The notes beneath the pieces are model-generated. The model searched no databases. It was not told the DNA's origin and was given only the letters and a program-made list of their open reading frames with translations. This document shows, piece after piece, positions 8,188 to 17,412 of a DNA stretch of 57,742 bases (the first letter of the stretch is position 1; every line of letters starts with the position of its first letter). The position numbers and the translations under genes are program-made. This stretch comes from Sphaerisporangium cinnabarinum (GTDB lineage: Bacteria > Actinomycetota > Actinomycetes > Actinomycetales > Cellulomonadaceae): positions 1 through 57,742 of the forward strand of contig QAPD01000059.1 in the NCBI GenBank assembly GCA_003052455.1, in the 5' to 3' direction.

Positions 8188-8868
8188 GTGCCAGACGACG
8201 TCCCCACCCCCGGAGCGCGGCCCGACCCCGGTCGGTCCGACCGCACGCAGCGACCCCGCCGCCCTGCCATGCTCGACCCGCGCGACGCCGACGAGCTGCC
8301 CGGCGAGCTCGACCCCGCGCTCCGCGACCGGGTCGCGCACACCACCGCGCACGCGATCGTGCACCGGGCCCGCGACACCGAGGACCCGGAGGTCGTCGAG
8401 CGGCTCGTCCACCTCGTCGAGACCGAGGGTCTCGACGTCGTCGCCGGCCTGTGGTCCGACGCCGCGCCCAACTCCTTGCCCGGCGCGCTCTGGCGGCTCT
8501 ACGTCCTGCGCGAGTGGGTCCGCCGCGACCCGCAGACCGTCACCCTCCGCTACCGGCTCGGGGTCGACGCCGCGCCCGTCCACGAGGCGATCGCGGGGGT
8601 GCCCCGGCCGCCGGGGCCGCAGGACGTGCGCGACCTCGCCGACGCGGTGCTGTCCGGCGTCTTCACGGGCGACCTCGCCGTCGCGCTCGAGCGCGCGGGG
8701 TCGTTCTGCCGCATCCTCGCCACCGGCGCCGCGTTCGACGCCGACGCGCGCGAGGTCGCCGACCCCGACGGCGCCCTGCGCACGACCCGGGGCGCGGGCT
8801 CGCTGCTGCGGACCGCCCAGGAGCTCGAGCACGCCGCCGAGCTCTGGCGCGCCGACCGCCTCGACTGA
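8188..8868 (+). CDS. Conserved hypothetical protein
   Basis: I do not recognise the family. The 226-residue protein has a Pro/Arg-rich N-terminus (about 1-30) and then a mostly helical, acidic, soluble body with the distinctive stretch LWSDAAPNSLPGALWRLYVL near the middle. It shows no signal peptide or membrane helix. The GTG at 8188 has GGAG upstream and also a GAGACT hexamer six bases before it, so the mRNA may be leaderless; the frame extends to 8116. Codon bias is fully typical of the window, which argues for a real gene. It stands alone, divergent from the sugar porter. Confidence 0.65.
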   Translation: MPDDVPTPGARPDPGRSDRTQRPRRPAMLDPRDADELPGELDPALRDRVAHTTAHAIVHRARDTEDPEVVERLVHLVETEGLDVVAGLWSDAAPNSLPGALWRLYVLREWVRRDPQTVTLRYRLGVDAAPVHEAIAGVPRPPGPQDVRDLADAVLSGVFTGDLAVALERAGSFCRILATGAAFDADAREVADPDGALRTTRGAGSLLRTAQELEHAAELWRADRLD

Positions 8869-8907
8869 GCGCGCACCCTCTCCACTGCGAGGCCCCGGTC
8901 GTCGCCG

Positions 8908-8962
8908 AGCAGGCGGACCTGGCGCGTCCGTGCCATGTCACGAGCCGAGACCGCCTGCTCGG
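8908..8962 (+). terminator. Hairpin with 13-bp arms, likely terminator
   Basis: The arms read GCCGAGCAGGCGG upstream and CCGCCTGCTCGGC downstream, with a loop of about 29 bases, starting some 40 bases after the hypothetical gene. The right arm (CCGCCTGCTCGGCC) recurs in the hairpin at 38.5 kb. Confidence 0.5.
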
Positions 8963-9350
8963 CCGACCGGAACCTCCTGGTCGGGCCTGTCGGGACCTCG
9001 CGGGCGCGGAGGGTGCGGGATCCGCCGTCGGCCTGCACGGCGGGCGGGGGCGGTCTCGCGGAGCGCGAACACGGGTACCCCGACCGGGGTGCGGCACGTA
9101 CGATGGATCTCGACGCCGGGCCGCGGTAGCCCCGGGCTCCACACTCAGCCGCTACGAGCGGCCACGCGCCGAGAGGCGCTCCCGGTCCGGCGTCACTACT
9201 TCCCCCCCCGCCCACCGCCTCGTGCGGTGCGCGGGCGCGACGGCCGCACCGGCGAAGACGCCGGGCGCAGGCTGTGGGCGTCCTGAGCATCCGGGACCTT
9301 GGACCCGACGATTCCAGCATCGCTCCGCGCGTCGGCTACATTTGACGAGA
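8963..9350. other. Long upstream region of the phosphate-transport operon, no gene seen
   Basis: Small open frames here overlap each other on both strands and show no recognisable protein. The stretch contains a short palindrome (ACCCCGACCGGGGT near 9076-9089) and a TACGAT hexamer at 9099-9104 that could be a -10 box with a long leader. Nothing else stands out until the direct repeats at 9351. Confidence 0.4.
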
Positions 9351-9383
9351 GTTCGACGTGCGTTCACCGAGAGATCATCCGAC
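9351..9383 (+). promoter_or_regulatory. Candidate PHO box (PhoP binding repeats)
   Basis: GTTCGACGTGC, GTTCACCGAGA and GATCATCCGAC start at 9351, 9362 and 9373, exactly 11 bases apart. Streptomyces PhoP boxes are 11-base direct repeats with a G(G/T)TCA core; the second unit fits best. The site lies 106 bases before a PhoU-like/Pit operon, a known type of PhoP target. Confidence 0.5.
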
Positions 9384-9488
9384 CAGAGATCGTGACCACC
9401 CCGACCGTCCGGTTCCCCCGGCGGCCGAGCGGCCCTCGCGGCCGACGTCAGCTCAGACCCCTACCCCGCGTCCCTTCCGGAGCCCCCC

Positions 9489-10109
9489 GTGCGCCTGCGC
9501 CTGACACCGCGCGACACCTCGTTCTTCGACCTCCTCGCCGCCTCGGCGCAGCACCTGGTCACAGGGTCCACGCTCCTCGCGGAGCTGCTGGGGGCGGACC
9601 GCCCCACGCGCAAGCAGCTCGCGAAGCAGCTGAGCGAGACCGAGCACCTCGCGGACGACGCGACGCACTCGATCATGCGACGCCTCAACCAGACGTTCGT
9701 CACGCCGTTCGACCGGGACGACATCTACGCCCTCGCGTCGGCGCTCGACGACTGCATGGACTACATGGAGGAGGCGGCCGACCTCATCGTCCTCTACAAG
9801 GTCGACGAGCTCCCGGCCCGCGTGTCCGAGCAGGTCCAGGTGCTCCAGCGGGCGTCGGAGCTCACGGCCGAGGCCATGCCGCGCCTGCGCTCCATGGACG
9901 ACCTCCCCGAGTACTGGGTCGAGGTCAACCGCCTGGAGAACCAGGCCGACAAGGTCCACCGCAAGCTGCTCGCCGAGCTCTTCGACGACGTGTCCGACCC
10001 GGTCCTCCTCATGAAGCTCAAGGAGATCGTGGAGGTCCTCGAGCAGGCGGCCGACGCCTTCGAGAAGGTCGCCAACACGGTCGAGACCATCGCCCTCAAG
10101 GAGTCCTGA
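9489..10109 (+). CDS. PhoU-like protein, DUF47 family
   Basis: DUF47 proteins are helical, PhoU-related partners of Pit-type phosphate permeases and are thought to modulate transport. This 206-residue protein is almost entirely helical. It carries the family pattern LSETEHLADDATHSIMRRLNQTF at the first helix pair and DDIYALASALDDCMDYMEEAADL next, followed by a second three-helix half. The GTG at 9489 follows CCGGAG. The Pit gene begins five bases after the stop, so the two are one operon. Confidence 0.88.
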   Translation: MRLRLTPRDTSFFDLLAASAQHLVTGSTLLAELLGADRPTRKQLAKQLSETEHLADDATHSIMRRLNQTFVTPFDRDDIYALASALDDCMDYMEEAADLIVLYKVDELPARVSEQVQVLQRASELTAEAMPRLRSMDDLPEYWVEVNRLENQADKVHRKLLAELFDDVSDPVLLMKLKEIVEVLEQAADAFEKVANTVETIALKES

Positions 10110-10114
10110 GCCCC

Positions 10115-11116
10115 GTGGAGGCAGTGCTCGTCGTCGTCGTCGTGGCCTTCGCCCTGGCGTTCGACTACACCAACGGGTTCCACGACGCCGCGAACGCCAT
10201 CGCGACCTCGGTGTCGACCCGGGCCCTCACACCGCGCGCGGCGCTCCTCATGGCGGCGGTGTTCAACCTCATCGGCGCGCTGCTCGGCACGGCCGTGGCG
10301 CAGACCATCGCGGAGGACATCGTCGCCGTCGGCGACGTGCCACCCCACCAGGGACTCGTCATCGTCCTGTGCGGGCTGGTCGGTGCCATCACGTGGAACC
10401 TCATCACGTGGTGGCTGGGCCTGCCGTCGTCGTCGACGCACGCGATCATCGGCGGCCTCGCGGGCGTCGGGCTCGCGTCCGGGATCACGGTCCACTGGGA
10501 CGCGATCCTCGACAAGGTCGTGCTCCCCATGATCTTCTCGCCGCTGATCGGCTTCGGCCTCGCGTTCGCGCTCATGGTCCTGCTGCTGTGGGTGTTCCGG
10601 AACGCGGCGCCCGCCCGGGCGTTCCGCCGGTTCCGGATCGCGCAGACCGCCTCCGCCGCCGCGATGGCGCTGGGCCACGGCCTGCAGGACGCGCAGAAGA
10701 CGATGGGCGTCATCGTGCTCGCCCTCGTGGCGGGCGGGTTCCAGGACGACAACACGATCCCGCTGTGGGTCAAGCTGTCGGCCGCGACGGCGATCTCGCT
10801 CGGCACCTACGCGGGCGGCTGGCGCATCATGCGCACGCTCGGCCGCAAGATCATCGAGCTCGACCCGGCGCGCGGCTTCGTCGCCGAGTCGGTGTCGGCG
10901 GTCGTGCTCTACGCGAACGCGTTCATCTTCCACGCGCCCGTCTCGACGACGCACACCATCACCTCGGCGATCATGGGCGTCGGCGCCACCAAGCGCCTGT
11001 CCGCGGTGCGCTGGGGCGTCGCCAAGAACATCGGCGCCGCGTGGGTGCTGACGATCCCCGCCGCCGCGCTCGTCGCGGCCGTCGTCTACTGGATCCTCAG
11101 CCCGATCCTGCTCTGA
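10115..11116 (+). CDS. pit: Low-affinity inorganic phosphate transporter, PiT family
   Basis: A 333-residue membrane protein that imports metal-phosphate complexes with protons. It shows the two inverted-repeat signatures of the PiT family: TNGFHDAANAIATSVSTRAL near the N-terminus and ALGHGLQDAQKTMGVI in the second half, with a middle pair of helices containing WNLITWWLGLPSSSTHAII. About ten hydrophobic helices are visible. The GTG at 10115 comes five bases after the DUF47 stop. A convergent ppk-mutT1 operon lies beyond a shared hairpin, giving a phosphate uptake and storage neighbourhood. Confidence 0.93.
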   Translation: MEAVLVVVVVAFALAFDYTNGFHDAANAIATSVSTRALTPRAALLMAAVFNLIGALLGTAVAQTIAEDIVAVGDVPPHQGLVIVLCGLVGAITWNLITWWLGLPSSSTHAIIGGLAGVGLASGITVHWDAILDKVVLPMIFSPLIGFGLAFALMVLLLWVFRNAAPARAFRRFRIAQTASAAAMALGHGLQDAQKTMGVIVLALVAGGFQDDNTIPLWVKLSAATAISLGTYAGGWRIMRTLGRKIIELDPARGFVAESVSAVVLYANAFIFHAPVSTTHTITSAIMGVGATKRLSAVRWGVAKNIGAAWVLTIPAAALVAAVVYWILSPILL

Positions 11117-11145
11117 CCCGCACCGGCGACGCCGGTCCCCGCACG

Positions 11146-11195
11146 ACGACGGCGCCCCGTCGGAGGGCTCTCGCCCACCGACGGGGCGCCGTCGT
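11146..11195. terminator. Bidirectional terminator, 18-bp perfect stem
   Basis: ACGACGGCGCCCCGTCGG (11146-11163) is exactly complementary to 11178-11195 around a 14-base loop. It lies between the stop codons of pit and the converging mutT1. Confidence 0.8.
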
Positions 11196-11234
11196 GCGTC
11201 CGGACGTCGCCCGCGCGGCGACGTCGGCCCGGTC

Positions 11235-12272
11235 TCAGTGCAGCGGCGGGGCGACCTTCTCCGCCGCGACGACGCGCGGGCCCTTGGGCGTGCGTGCCAC
11301 GTGGGCCACGATCATCTCGCCGGGCTCGAGGAACGGGTCGTGCGCGGGGAGGGCGTTCGCGACCGGTCGGCGCGAGTGCTGGCCGAGGACGTCGAGCACG
11401 GTGGGCAGCACGGGCCGGTGCGTGCACAGCACCGACGACCGCTCCGCCTCGAGCAGCTCCCGGACCGTCCGCGCGACGCGCGCGGGGGAGCGCTCGTGCT
11501 GCGCCTCGGTGAGGTGGTCGATGCTGACCGTGGCGAGGCCGGAGGCGGTCGCGTAGGGCGCGATCGTCTGGGCGCAGCGGTCCCAGCGGCTCGTGACGAT
11601 CGTCTCGACGCCGTAGGCCGCGAGCACCGGCACGAGCGCCACCCCCTGGGCGTGGCCCGCGGGCGTGAGCGGGCGGTCCTGCTCGTCGCCGTGCCACGCC
11701 GACCGCGCCACGGCCTTGCCGTGGCGCGCGATGACGACGACGTGCGTCGCGAGCCGGCCCTCGTCACGCTCGCGCACGAGCGCCTCGAGCGGCGCCCGGT
11801 CGGCCTGCCGGGTGAGGCGCCGCGCGGCGTCGTCCGTGGAGAGCCACGCGGCGCGGTCGATCTCCTGGGGCGACACCGGCGGGACGGGGGCGCGAGCGGC
11901 GAGCGCGCCGGCGTCGGACCGGCCCGACGCCCGGCGTGCGGCCCAGTAGTGCACGCGCTTCACGCGGCCCTCGGGCGTGAGGTACTGCAGCCCGGGCAGC
12001 GGGACCCCGAGCACGACCGGCTTGCCCGTCTCCTCGGCGACCTCGCGCGCCGCGGCCGCCTGGAACGTCTCGCCCGGGTCGAGCTTGCCCTTCGGCCACG
12101 ACCAGTCGTCGTAGCGGGGCCGGTGGACGAGACGCACCTGCAGCTCGTCGTCGCGCACGCGCCACACGAGGGCACCGGCCGACTCGATGACGGGCGCGTG
12201 CGACACGTGCGTCGGGCCGAGCGTGTCCACGAGGGGCACGCCGCCGCGCAGCGCGGAGGACGGCACTCCCAT
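11235..12272 (-). CDS. mutT1: Nudix hydrolase fused to a histidine phosphatase (MutT1-like)
   Basis: The 345-residue, two-domain layout is that of mycobacterial MutT1, which converts 8-oxo-(d)GTP in two steps and also cleaves diadenosine polyphosphates. The Nudix box is complete: G62, E68, then REVAEETG at 76-83. The C-terminal phosphatase domain begins with the phospho-acceptor motif ARHGKA (R183, H184, G185), has VTSRWDRCAQT and ends with the second histidine in CTHRPVLP. The ATG at 12272 lies three bases after the ppk stop, with GGGAGG inside the end of ppk, so it is the second gene of that operon. Confidence 0.9.
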   Translation of the reverse strand: MGVPSSALRGGVPLVDTLGPTHVSHAPVIESAGALVWRVRDDELQVRLVHRPRYDDWSWPKGKLDPGETFQAAAAREVAEETGKPVVLGVPLPGLQYLTPEGRVKRVHYWAARRASGRSDAGALAARAPVPPVSPQEIDRAAWLSTDDAARRLTRQADRAPLEALVRERDEGRLATHVVVIARHGKAVARSAWHGDEQDRPLTPAGHAQGVALVPVLAAYGVETIVTSRWDRCAQTIAPYATASGLATVSIDHLTEAQHERSPARVARTVRELLEAERSSVLCTHRPVLPTVLDVLGQHSRRPVANALPAHDPFLEPGEMIVAHVARTPKGPRVVAAEKVAPPLH

Positions 12273-12275
12273 CCG

Positions 12276-14540
12276 CTACCGCCTCCCGACGAGCCGGCGG
12301 CGCTGTCGCTGGACGAGGCTGGCCTGCAGGTCGACGAGCGGGGAGCCGTCGGGCGCGGTGTCGGGGCGGTGCCACGTGCCGTTGGCGTCGAGGTGCCACG
12401 ACGCCGTGCGCTCGGACATCGACGCGTCGAGCAGGTCGAGCAGCTCCATCACCTGGTCGGGGTCGGTGATGCGCACGAGCGCCTCGACGCGGCGGTCGAG
12501 GTTGCGGTGCATGAGGTCGGCCGACCCGATGAACACCTCCGGGCCGCTCTCCGGGCCCTCGCCGATGGCGGGTCCCGCGGAGTTGGCGAACGCGTAGATG
12601 CGCGAGTGCTCGAGGAACCGGCCGAGGATCGAGCGCACGCGGATGTTCTCGCTCAGCCCGGGCACGCCCGGGCGGACGGCGCAGATCCCGCGCACCACGA
12701 GGTCGACCTTCACGCCCGCCTGCGACGCGCGGTAGAGCGCGTCGAGCGTCGTCTCGTCGACGACGGAGTTGACCTTGATCTTGACCCACGCCTCGTGGCC
12801 CGCGCGCGCGGCGACCGCCTCGCGGTCGATCCGCTCGACGAGGCCGGAGCGGACGGTGCGGGGCGCGACGAGCAGGCGGTGGAACCGCGACTGCGGCGCG
12901 TACCCGGAGAGCTGGTTGAACAGGCGCGTGAGGTCCTGCCCGACGTCGGGGTCGCACGTGAGCAGGCCGTGGTCGGTGTACAGGCGCGCCGTCTTCGGGT
13001 GGTAGTTCCCCGTGCCGACGTGGCAGTAGCGGCGCAGGCCGTCCGACTCCTGGCGCACGACGAGCGAGAGCTTGCAGTGCGTCTTGAGCCCGACGATCCC
13101 GTACACGACGTGCACGCCCGCCTGCTCGAGCTTGCGCGCCCACGAGATGTTGGCCTGCTCGTCGAACCGGGCCTTGATCTCGACGAGCGCGAGCACCTGC
13201 TTGCCCGCCTCGGCCGCGTCGATGAGCGCGTCGACGATCGGCGAGTCCCCCGACGTCCGGTACAGCGTCTGCTTGATCGCGAGCACCGCCGGGTCGGCCG
13301 CGGCCTGCTCGAGGAACGTCTGCACCGACGTCGAGAACGAGTCGTACGGGTGGTGCAGCAGGACGTCGCGCTCGCGGATCGCGGCGAACACGTCCGTCGG
13401 GGACGAGCTCTCCACCTCGGCGAGGAGGCGGTGCGTCGTCGGGACGAACGGCGGGAAGTGCAGGTCCGCCCGGTCGAGGTCGGCGATGAGGTTGAGGCCC
13501 GTGAGGTCGAGCGGCAGCGGGATCTCGTACACCTCCTCCTCGACGACGCCGAGCTCGCGCACGAGCAGCGCGCGGATGCGTGGGCTGATGCCCGGCGTGA
13601 GCTCGAGGCGCACGGGAGGGCCGAACCGGCGGCGCAGCAGCTCCTTCTCCATCGCCTGGAGCAGGTTCTCCGCGTCGTCCTCCTCGACCTCGACGTCCTC
13701 GTTGCGCGTGACGCGGAACAGGTGGTGCTCGCGCACCTCCATGCCGGGGAACAGGTGGTCGAGGTGCTGGGCGATGACCTCCTCGATCGGCACGAACGAG
13801 GTCGGCCCGCGGTCGGGCGACGCCGTCTGCGACGTGGGCGCGCTCGGGCGGCCCCGCGCGTCCACGGCGATGAACCGGGGCAGCAGCGGCGGCACCTTGA
13901 CGCGCGCGAAGTGCTCCTTGCCCGTCGTGGGGTTCGCCACCACGACCGCGAGGTTGAGCGACAGGCCGGAGATGTACGGGAACGGGTGTGCCGGGTCGAC
14001 GGCGAGCGGCGTGAGCACGGGGAAGATCTGCTTGCGGAAGAACTTGTGCAGGCGCTCCTGCTCGCGCGTCTCCAGCTCGTCCCAGTGCACGAGCGTGATG
14101 CCCTCGGCGGCGAGCGCCGGCTGCACGTCGTCGGCGAAGACCCGCGCGTGGCGGTCCATGAGCTCGTGCGCGCGCTCGCTGATCGCGTCGAGCACCTGGC
14201 GCGGCGACAGGCCCGAGGCGGCCGTGACCGCGATGCCCGTCGCCATGCGGCGCTTGAGGCCGGCGACGCGGACCATGAAGAACTCGTCCAGGTTGGACGC
14301 GAAGATCGCGAGGAACCGCACCCGCTCCAGCAGCGGCTGGCTCGGGTCCTCCGCGAGCTCGAGCACGCGCTGGTTGAACGCGAGCCAGCTCAGCTCGCGG
14401 TCGGCGAACCGGTCGTCGGGCAGCGGACCGAGGTCGAGCTCCGCACCCACCGGTTCGATCTCCGGCTCCTCGGCGATGTGCTCCGCGATGTGCGCGGCGA
14501 GATCCGGGTCGAGGGTGCGCTGCGTGGACGTGTCGGTCAT
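12276..14540 (-). CDS. ppk1: Polyphosphate kinase 1
   Basis: PPK1 reversibly moves the terminal phosphate of ATP onto polyphosphate chains. At 754 residues it has the normal length plus an N-terminal extension of about 40. The N-domain motif [15 protein letters not shown] starts near residue 49 and [19 protein letters not shown] follows. The two PLD-like catalytic histidines are in [10 protein letters not shown] and LEHSRIYAF, and [19 protein letters not shown] lies between them. No Shine-Dalgarno box is seen; CACCAT six bases before the ATG may be a leaderless -10. A PHO-box-like repeat lies 42 bases upstream. mutT1 follows in the same operon. Confidence 0.95.
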   Translation of the reverse strand: MTDTSTQRTLDPDLAAHIAEHIAEEPEIEPVGAELDLGPLPDDRFADRELSWLAFNQRVLELAEDPSQPLLERVRFLAIFASNLDEFFMVRVAGLKRRMATGIAVTAASGLSPRQVLDAISERAHELMDRHARVFADDVQPALAAEGITLVHWDELETREQERLHKFFRKQIFPVLTPLAVDPAHPFPYISGLSLNLAVVVANPTTGKEHFARVKVPPLLPRFIAVDARGRPSAPTSQTASPDRGPTSFVPIEEVIAQHLDHLFPGMEVREHHLFRVTRNEDVEVEEDDAENLLQAMEKELLRRRFGPPVRLELTPGISPRIRALLVRELGVVEEEVYEIPLPLDLTGLNLIADLDRADLHFPPFVPTTHRLLAEVESSSPTDVFAAIRERDVLLHHPYDSFSTSVQTFLEQAAADPAVLAIKQTLYRTSGDSPIVDALIDAAEAGKQVLALVEIKARFDEQANISWARKLEQAGVHVVYGIVGLKTHCKLSLVVRQESDGLRRYCHVGTGNYHPKTARLYTDHGLLTCDPDVGQDLTRLFNQLSGYAPQSRFHRLLVAPRTVRSGLVERIDREAVAARAGHEAWVKIKVNSVVDETTLDALYRASQAGVKVDLVVRGICAVRPGVPGLSENIRVRSILGRFLEHSRIYAFANSAGPAIGEGPESGPEVFIGSADLMHRNLDRRVEALVRITDPDQVMELLDLLDASMSERTASWHLDANGTWHRPDTAPDGSPLVDLQASLVQRQRRRLVGRR

Positions 14541-14581
14541 GGGTTCATGGTGGCACCAGATGATGAACGGTGCGTGACGCG

Positions 14582-14603
14582 GGTCACCGCGCGGTCACCG
14601 CGG
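14582..14603. promoter_or_regulatory. Candidate PHO box upstream of ppk1
   Basis: GGTCACCGCGC and GGTCACCGCGG follow each other directly, an 11-base repeat with the GGTCA core of Streptomyces PHO boxes. The repeat reads on the plus strand whereas ppk1 is on the minus strand, which weakens the call. It lies between the ppk1 start and the end of mshD. Confidence 0.4.
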
Positions 14604-14615
14604 CCGGTGCGGGGG

Positions 14616-15662
14616 TCAGCGGGCGGGGCGGGCGTACTGCACGTGCACGGCGCGCCGCACGAACCCCGCCCGCTCGTACGTCCGCACCGCCGGGACGTTG
14701 TCGCCGTCCACGTACAGCACCGCCGTGCGTGCCCCGCGCTCCGCGAGGTGCGCGAGCCCGACGGCGGTCAGCAGCCGCCCGAGCCCCTCGCCCTGGGTGG
14801 ACGGGACCACGCCGACGACGTAGATCTCGCCCTCGCGCACGGCGTCCGGCTGGCCCGCCGGGATCTTGGTCCAGACGAACCCGACGAGCTCGGGCGCACC
14901 GCCGCCGGGCGCCGGGTCGCGCTCGAGGAGCAGGAGGCCGGCGGCGTCGAACCAGTCCTCGCGCATCCGCGCGGCCAGGTCGTCGACCGTGAGCCGGCCC
15001 TGCTCCGGGTGGTGCGCGAACGCGAGCGCGTTCGCCCGGACCCACGCCGCGTCGTCGTCCCCGGGTACGAACGCGCGCAGCCGCAGGCCTGCCGGGACCG
15101 TGGGGCGCGGGTGCTCCGCCGGGCCGCCCAGCGGGCGCTCGAGCACGAGCAGCTCGCGCACGACGGCGTACCCCGCCCGCGCGGCGAGGGCCTGCGCCGC
15201 GGGCAGGTTGCCGTGGGCCCACACGCGCAGCGGCGGGACGTCCCTGCCGGGGGCGGGGGTCGGCGCGGGGACGCCGTCCGTCGGGCCCTCGTCCGGGAGG
15301 TGCTCGTGCGGGGTGCCCGCGTCCGCCGTGCGCTCGGACGGGCGCGGCTCGACGGCGCGGTCCGCGGCGCTCCCGAGGAGGTGGAAGCCGAGGCCGTGGC
15401 GACGGTGCGCCGGGCGCACGACGAGCTCGGCGCTCGGCGCGTCCCCGCGCTTGTCCACCTGCGCGTAGCCGGCGAGCTCGCCCCCACGCCACGTGAGGAG
15501 GTGCACGACGTCGTCGGTCGCCTCGCGCAGGTTGAGCAGCGGCTGCTCGGAGAGGGGTGCGACGCCGTCCTCCCGCTCCGCCGCCGCGGCGAGGTCGTGG
15601 ACCTGCGCGATCTCGACGTCGTCGATGAGCGGCCCGGTGTGCCAGAGGATCGCGGTCTCCAC
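14616..15662 (-). CDS. mshD: Mycothiol synthase MshD
   Basis: MshD makes the last step of mycothiol, the actinobacterial thiol: it acetylates the cysteine amine of Cys-GlcN-Ins with acetyl-CoA. The protein (348 residues) has two tandem GNAT domains. The C-terminal one carries the acetyl-CoA loop [18 protein letters not shown] and [19 protein letters not shown]. The N-terminal one ends with a Pro/Glu-rich insert of about 30 residues that makes it longer than mycobacterial MshD. The GTG at 15662 has a CAAGAT hexamer six bases upstream and no clear Shine-Dalgarno, so it may be leaderless. Confidence 0.92.
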   Translation of the reverse strand: METAILWHTGPLIDDVEIAQVHDLAAAAEREDGVAPLSEQPLLNLREATDDVVHLLTWRGGELAGYAQVDKRGDAPSAELVVRPAHRRHGLGFHLLGSAADRAVEPRPSERTADAGTPHEHLPDEGPTDGVPAPTPAPGRDVPPLRVWAHGNLPAAQALAARAGYAVVRELLVLERPLGGPAEHPRPTVPAGLRLRAFVPGDDDAAWVRANALAFAHHPEQGRLTVDDLAARMREDWFDAAGLLLLERDPAPGGGAPELVGFVWTKIPAGQPDAVREGEIYVVGVVPSTQGEGLGRLLTAVGLAHLAERGARTAVLYVDGDNVPAVRTYERAGFVRRAVHVQYARPAR

Positions 15663-15735
15663 CGGTCCATCTTGCCCCCGGCGCCCGCGCACGACCGAAC
15701 GCGCGCCGCCCCCGCCTGCGGGACGGCGTCGTCGT

Positions 15736-15786
15736 GGCGGGAAGGTTCGGGACGGGGTGACGGTTGTCACGTCCGTGAGCGAGCGG
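15736..15786 (+). repeat. Leader-like repeat, copy A
   Basis: GGCGGGAAGGTTC (15736-15748), a 25-base spacer and CGTGAGCGAGCGG (15774-15786) recur with the same spacing at 17362-17412. In this copy the GTG starts only a five-codon frame (VSERP then stop); in copy B it starts the flavin oxidoreductase gene. Confidence 0.6.
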
Positions 15787-15881
15787 CCGTGAGGCGCGGG
15801 ACCCGGGGGGCCGCGTCGGCCTGCCCGCCCCGGCGTCGTCCGACCGGTCGGACGACGGCGACGGGCTGAGAGGCAGGCGGC

Positions 15882-17240
15882 ATGGGCGGGTGCGCGGTCG
15901 AGGAGGCGACGGAGGTCGCGGCGGTGAGGGTCCCGGTCCACGAGAGGGCCCCGGCCCGGCCGGCCGGGGGACCGGGGGAACCGGGCAGACCGGGGGAACC
16001 GGGCGGACCGGGCGGACCGGGGGAATCGGGCGGGCCGGGGGAACCGGCCGTCTGGTCGCGGAACTTCCGGTACTACTTCACCGCGCGCAGCGCGGGGCTG
16101 CTCAGCTGGGCGATGCTCCCGGTGGCGGTCTCGGCCGGGCTGCTCGCCTCGGGCTACGGGCTCGCGGTCGCGGGGTACGCGATGGCGTTCCTCGTCGCCC
16201 CGTTCGCGGGCCTCGTGCTCTTCGGCGGCGTGCTCGCCGACCGGTTCACCGCGCGCCGGATGATGATCGTCGCCGACCTCGCGAACCTCGCCGCGCACGT
16301 GCTCCTCGCGATCCTGTTCGTGCGGGGGATCGACCACCTCTGGCACCTCTACGCCCTCCTCGCGGTCGCCGGCACCGCCAACGCGTTGTTCCAGCCCGGC
16401 GCCGCGTCGACCGTGCCGCTCGTCGCGCGCGACGTCCAGGGGGCGAACGGCATCCTCCGGACCTCCGAGGCGATCACCGGCCTCGGCGGCCCGGCGCTCG
16501 CGGGCGTCCTCGTCGGGTTCGGGTCGACCGGCGGGGTGATGATCCTCTCCGCGGTCGCGTACGCGACGAGCGCGCTGTGCCTGCTCGCGCTCCGGCTCGG
16601 CGTCGTGCCGGCGCCCCCGGCGGGTGCGGGCCTGTGGCGCAGCCTGGCCGTCGGGTGGCACGAGTTCCGCTCCCGCACGTGGCTGTGGGGCGTCGTCGTC
16701 ATCTGGATGGTCTACGCGGTGCTCGCCTGGGGGCCGCAGCTCCCCCTGGCGGCGAGCGTCGTCGTGCCCACGCACGGGGCGACCGCGTTCGGCGTGCTCA
16801 ACAGCGCGCTCGGGGTCGGGACCGTGGTCGGCGGGCTGCTCGCGATCCGGTACAAGCCGCGGCGGCCGCTCGCCGCGGGCGCGGTGGCGCTCGTGGGCTA
16901 CCCGCTCTACCCGCTGGGGCTCGTGCTGGGCTGGCCGGTCGGGGCGCTCGCCGTCGCGCAGGTGCTCGTGGGCGTCGGGGTCGGGGTGTGGGGCGTCATG
17001 TGGGCCACGAGCGTGCAGACGCAGGTGCCGGGCGACGTGCTCAACCGTGTCCACGCCTACGAGGTCGCGGGGTCGGTCGGGATGTACCCGATCGGGGCCG
17101 CGCTGGCCGGTCCCGCCGTGGCCGCGTTCGGGACGGACCGGGTGCTCCTGGTCGGCGCGGTCGTGGGGACGCTCACGGTCGTGGCGCTCCTCGCCGTCCG
17201 GCCGGTCCGCACGCTCGGTCGCGTCCCGGAACGCGCCTGA
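15882..17240 (+). CDS. MFS exporter with a collagen-like N-terminal extension
   Basis: A 452-residue transporter. After an unusual cytosolic N-terminus, [21 protein letters not shown] opens the first of about 11-12 helices in the manner of the EntS/MFS_3 group of siderophore and macrolide exporters. Motif A is present as [17 protein letters not shown]. Residues about 28-54 are a Gly-X-Y run rich in PGEPG and GGPG units, encoded by near-perfect DNA repeats. The ATG at 15882 has GAGAGGCAGG upstream; the conserved part starts only at about residue 55, so a later start cannot be excluded. No binding partner or substrate is evident. Confidence 0.8.
   Translation: MGGCAVEEATEVAAVRVPVHERAPARPAGGPGEPGRPGEPGGPGGPGESGGPGEPAVWSRNFRYYFTARSAGLLSWAMLPVAVSAGLLASGYGLAVAGYAMAFLVAPFAGLVLFGGVLADRFTARRMMIVADLANLAAHVLLAILFVRGIDHLWHLYALLAVAGTANALFQPGAASTVPLVARDVQGANGILRTSEAITGLGGPALAGVLVGFGSTGGVMILSAVAYATSALCLLALRLGVVPAPPAGAGLWRSLAVGWHEFRSRTWLWGVVVIWMVYAVLAWGPQLPLAASVVVPTHGATAFGVLNSALGVGTVVGGLLAIRYKPRRPLAAGAVALVGYPLYPLGLVLGWPVGALAVAQVLVGVGVGVWGVMWATSVQTQVPGDVLNRVHAYEVAGSVGMYPIGAALAGPAVAAFGTDRVLLVGAVVGTLTVVALLAVRPVRTLGRVPERA
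15961..16044 (+). repeat. Short tandem repeats encoding PGEPG/GGPG units
   Basis: Variants of GGACCGGGGGAACCGGGC recur several times head to tail. The unit lengths are multiples of three, so the frame of the MFS gene is kept. Confidence 0.7.
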
Positions 17241-17291
17241 GCGCGGGCCGCACGCGCGGCGGGACGTCGCCGAGCACGGGGTCGTGCGCCC

Positions 17292-17348
17292 TCGACCACG
17301 GGGTTGCCGTCGTCCAGCGCGCGATGAGGACGGCAACCCCGTGCTCGA
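17292..17348 (+). terminator. Terminator after the MFS exporter
   Basis: CACGGGGTTGCCGTC (17297-17311) pairs exactly with 17329-17343 around a 17-base loop, and TCGA on each side extends the stem past one mismatch. Confidence 0.75.
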
Positions 17349-17361
17349 CACCTCACCTCGG

Positions 17362-17412
17362 GGCGGGAAGGTTCCGTCTGGGCGGGTCGTTGTGGTCGGC
17401 GTGAGCGAGCGG
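17362..17412 (+). repeat. Leader-like repeat, copy B, containing the start of the flavin oxidoreductase
   Basis: Matches copy A at 15736-15786 in both 13-base blocks and in the 25-base spacing. The GTG at 17401 inside the second block is the start codon of the downstream gene. Confidence 0.6.

Noticed and set aside
8930-9286. Small ORFs between the hypothetical gene and the phosphate operon
   Set aside because: Several overlap on both strands, none has a ribosome site or protein-like composition.
11238-15869. A 1543-codon open frame opposite mutT1, ppk1 and mshD
   Set aside because: The translation is low complexity and full of Arg, His and Asp, and the opposite strand holds three genes with clear catalytic motifs.
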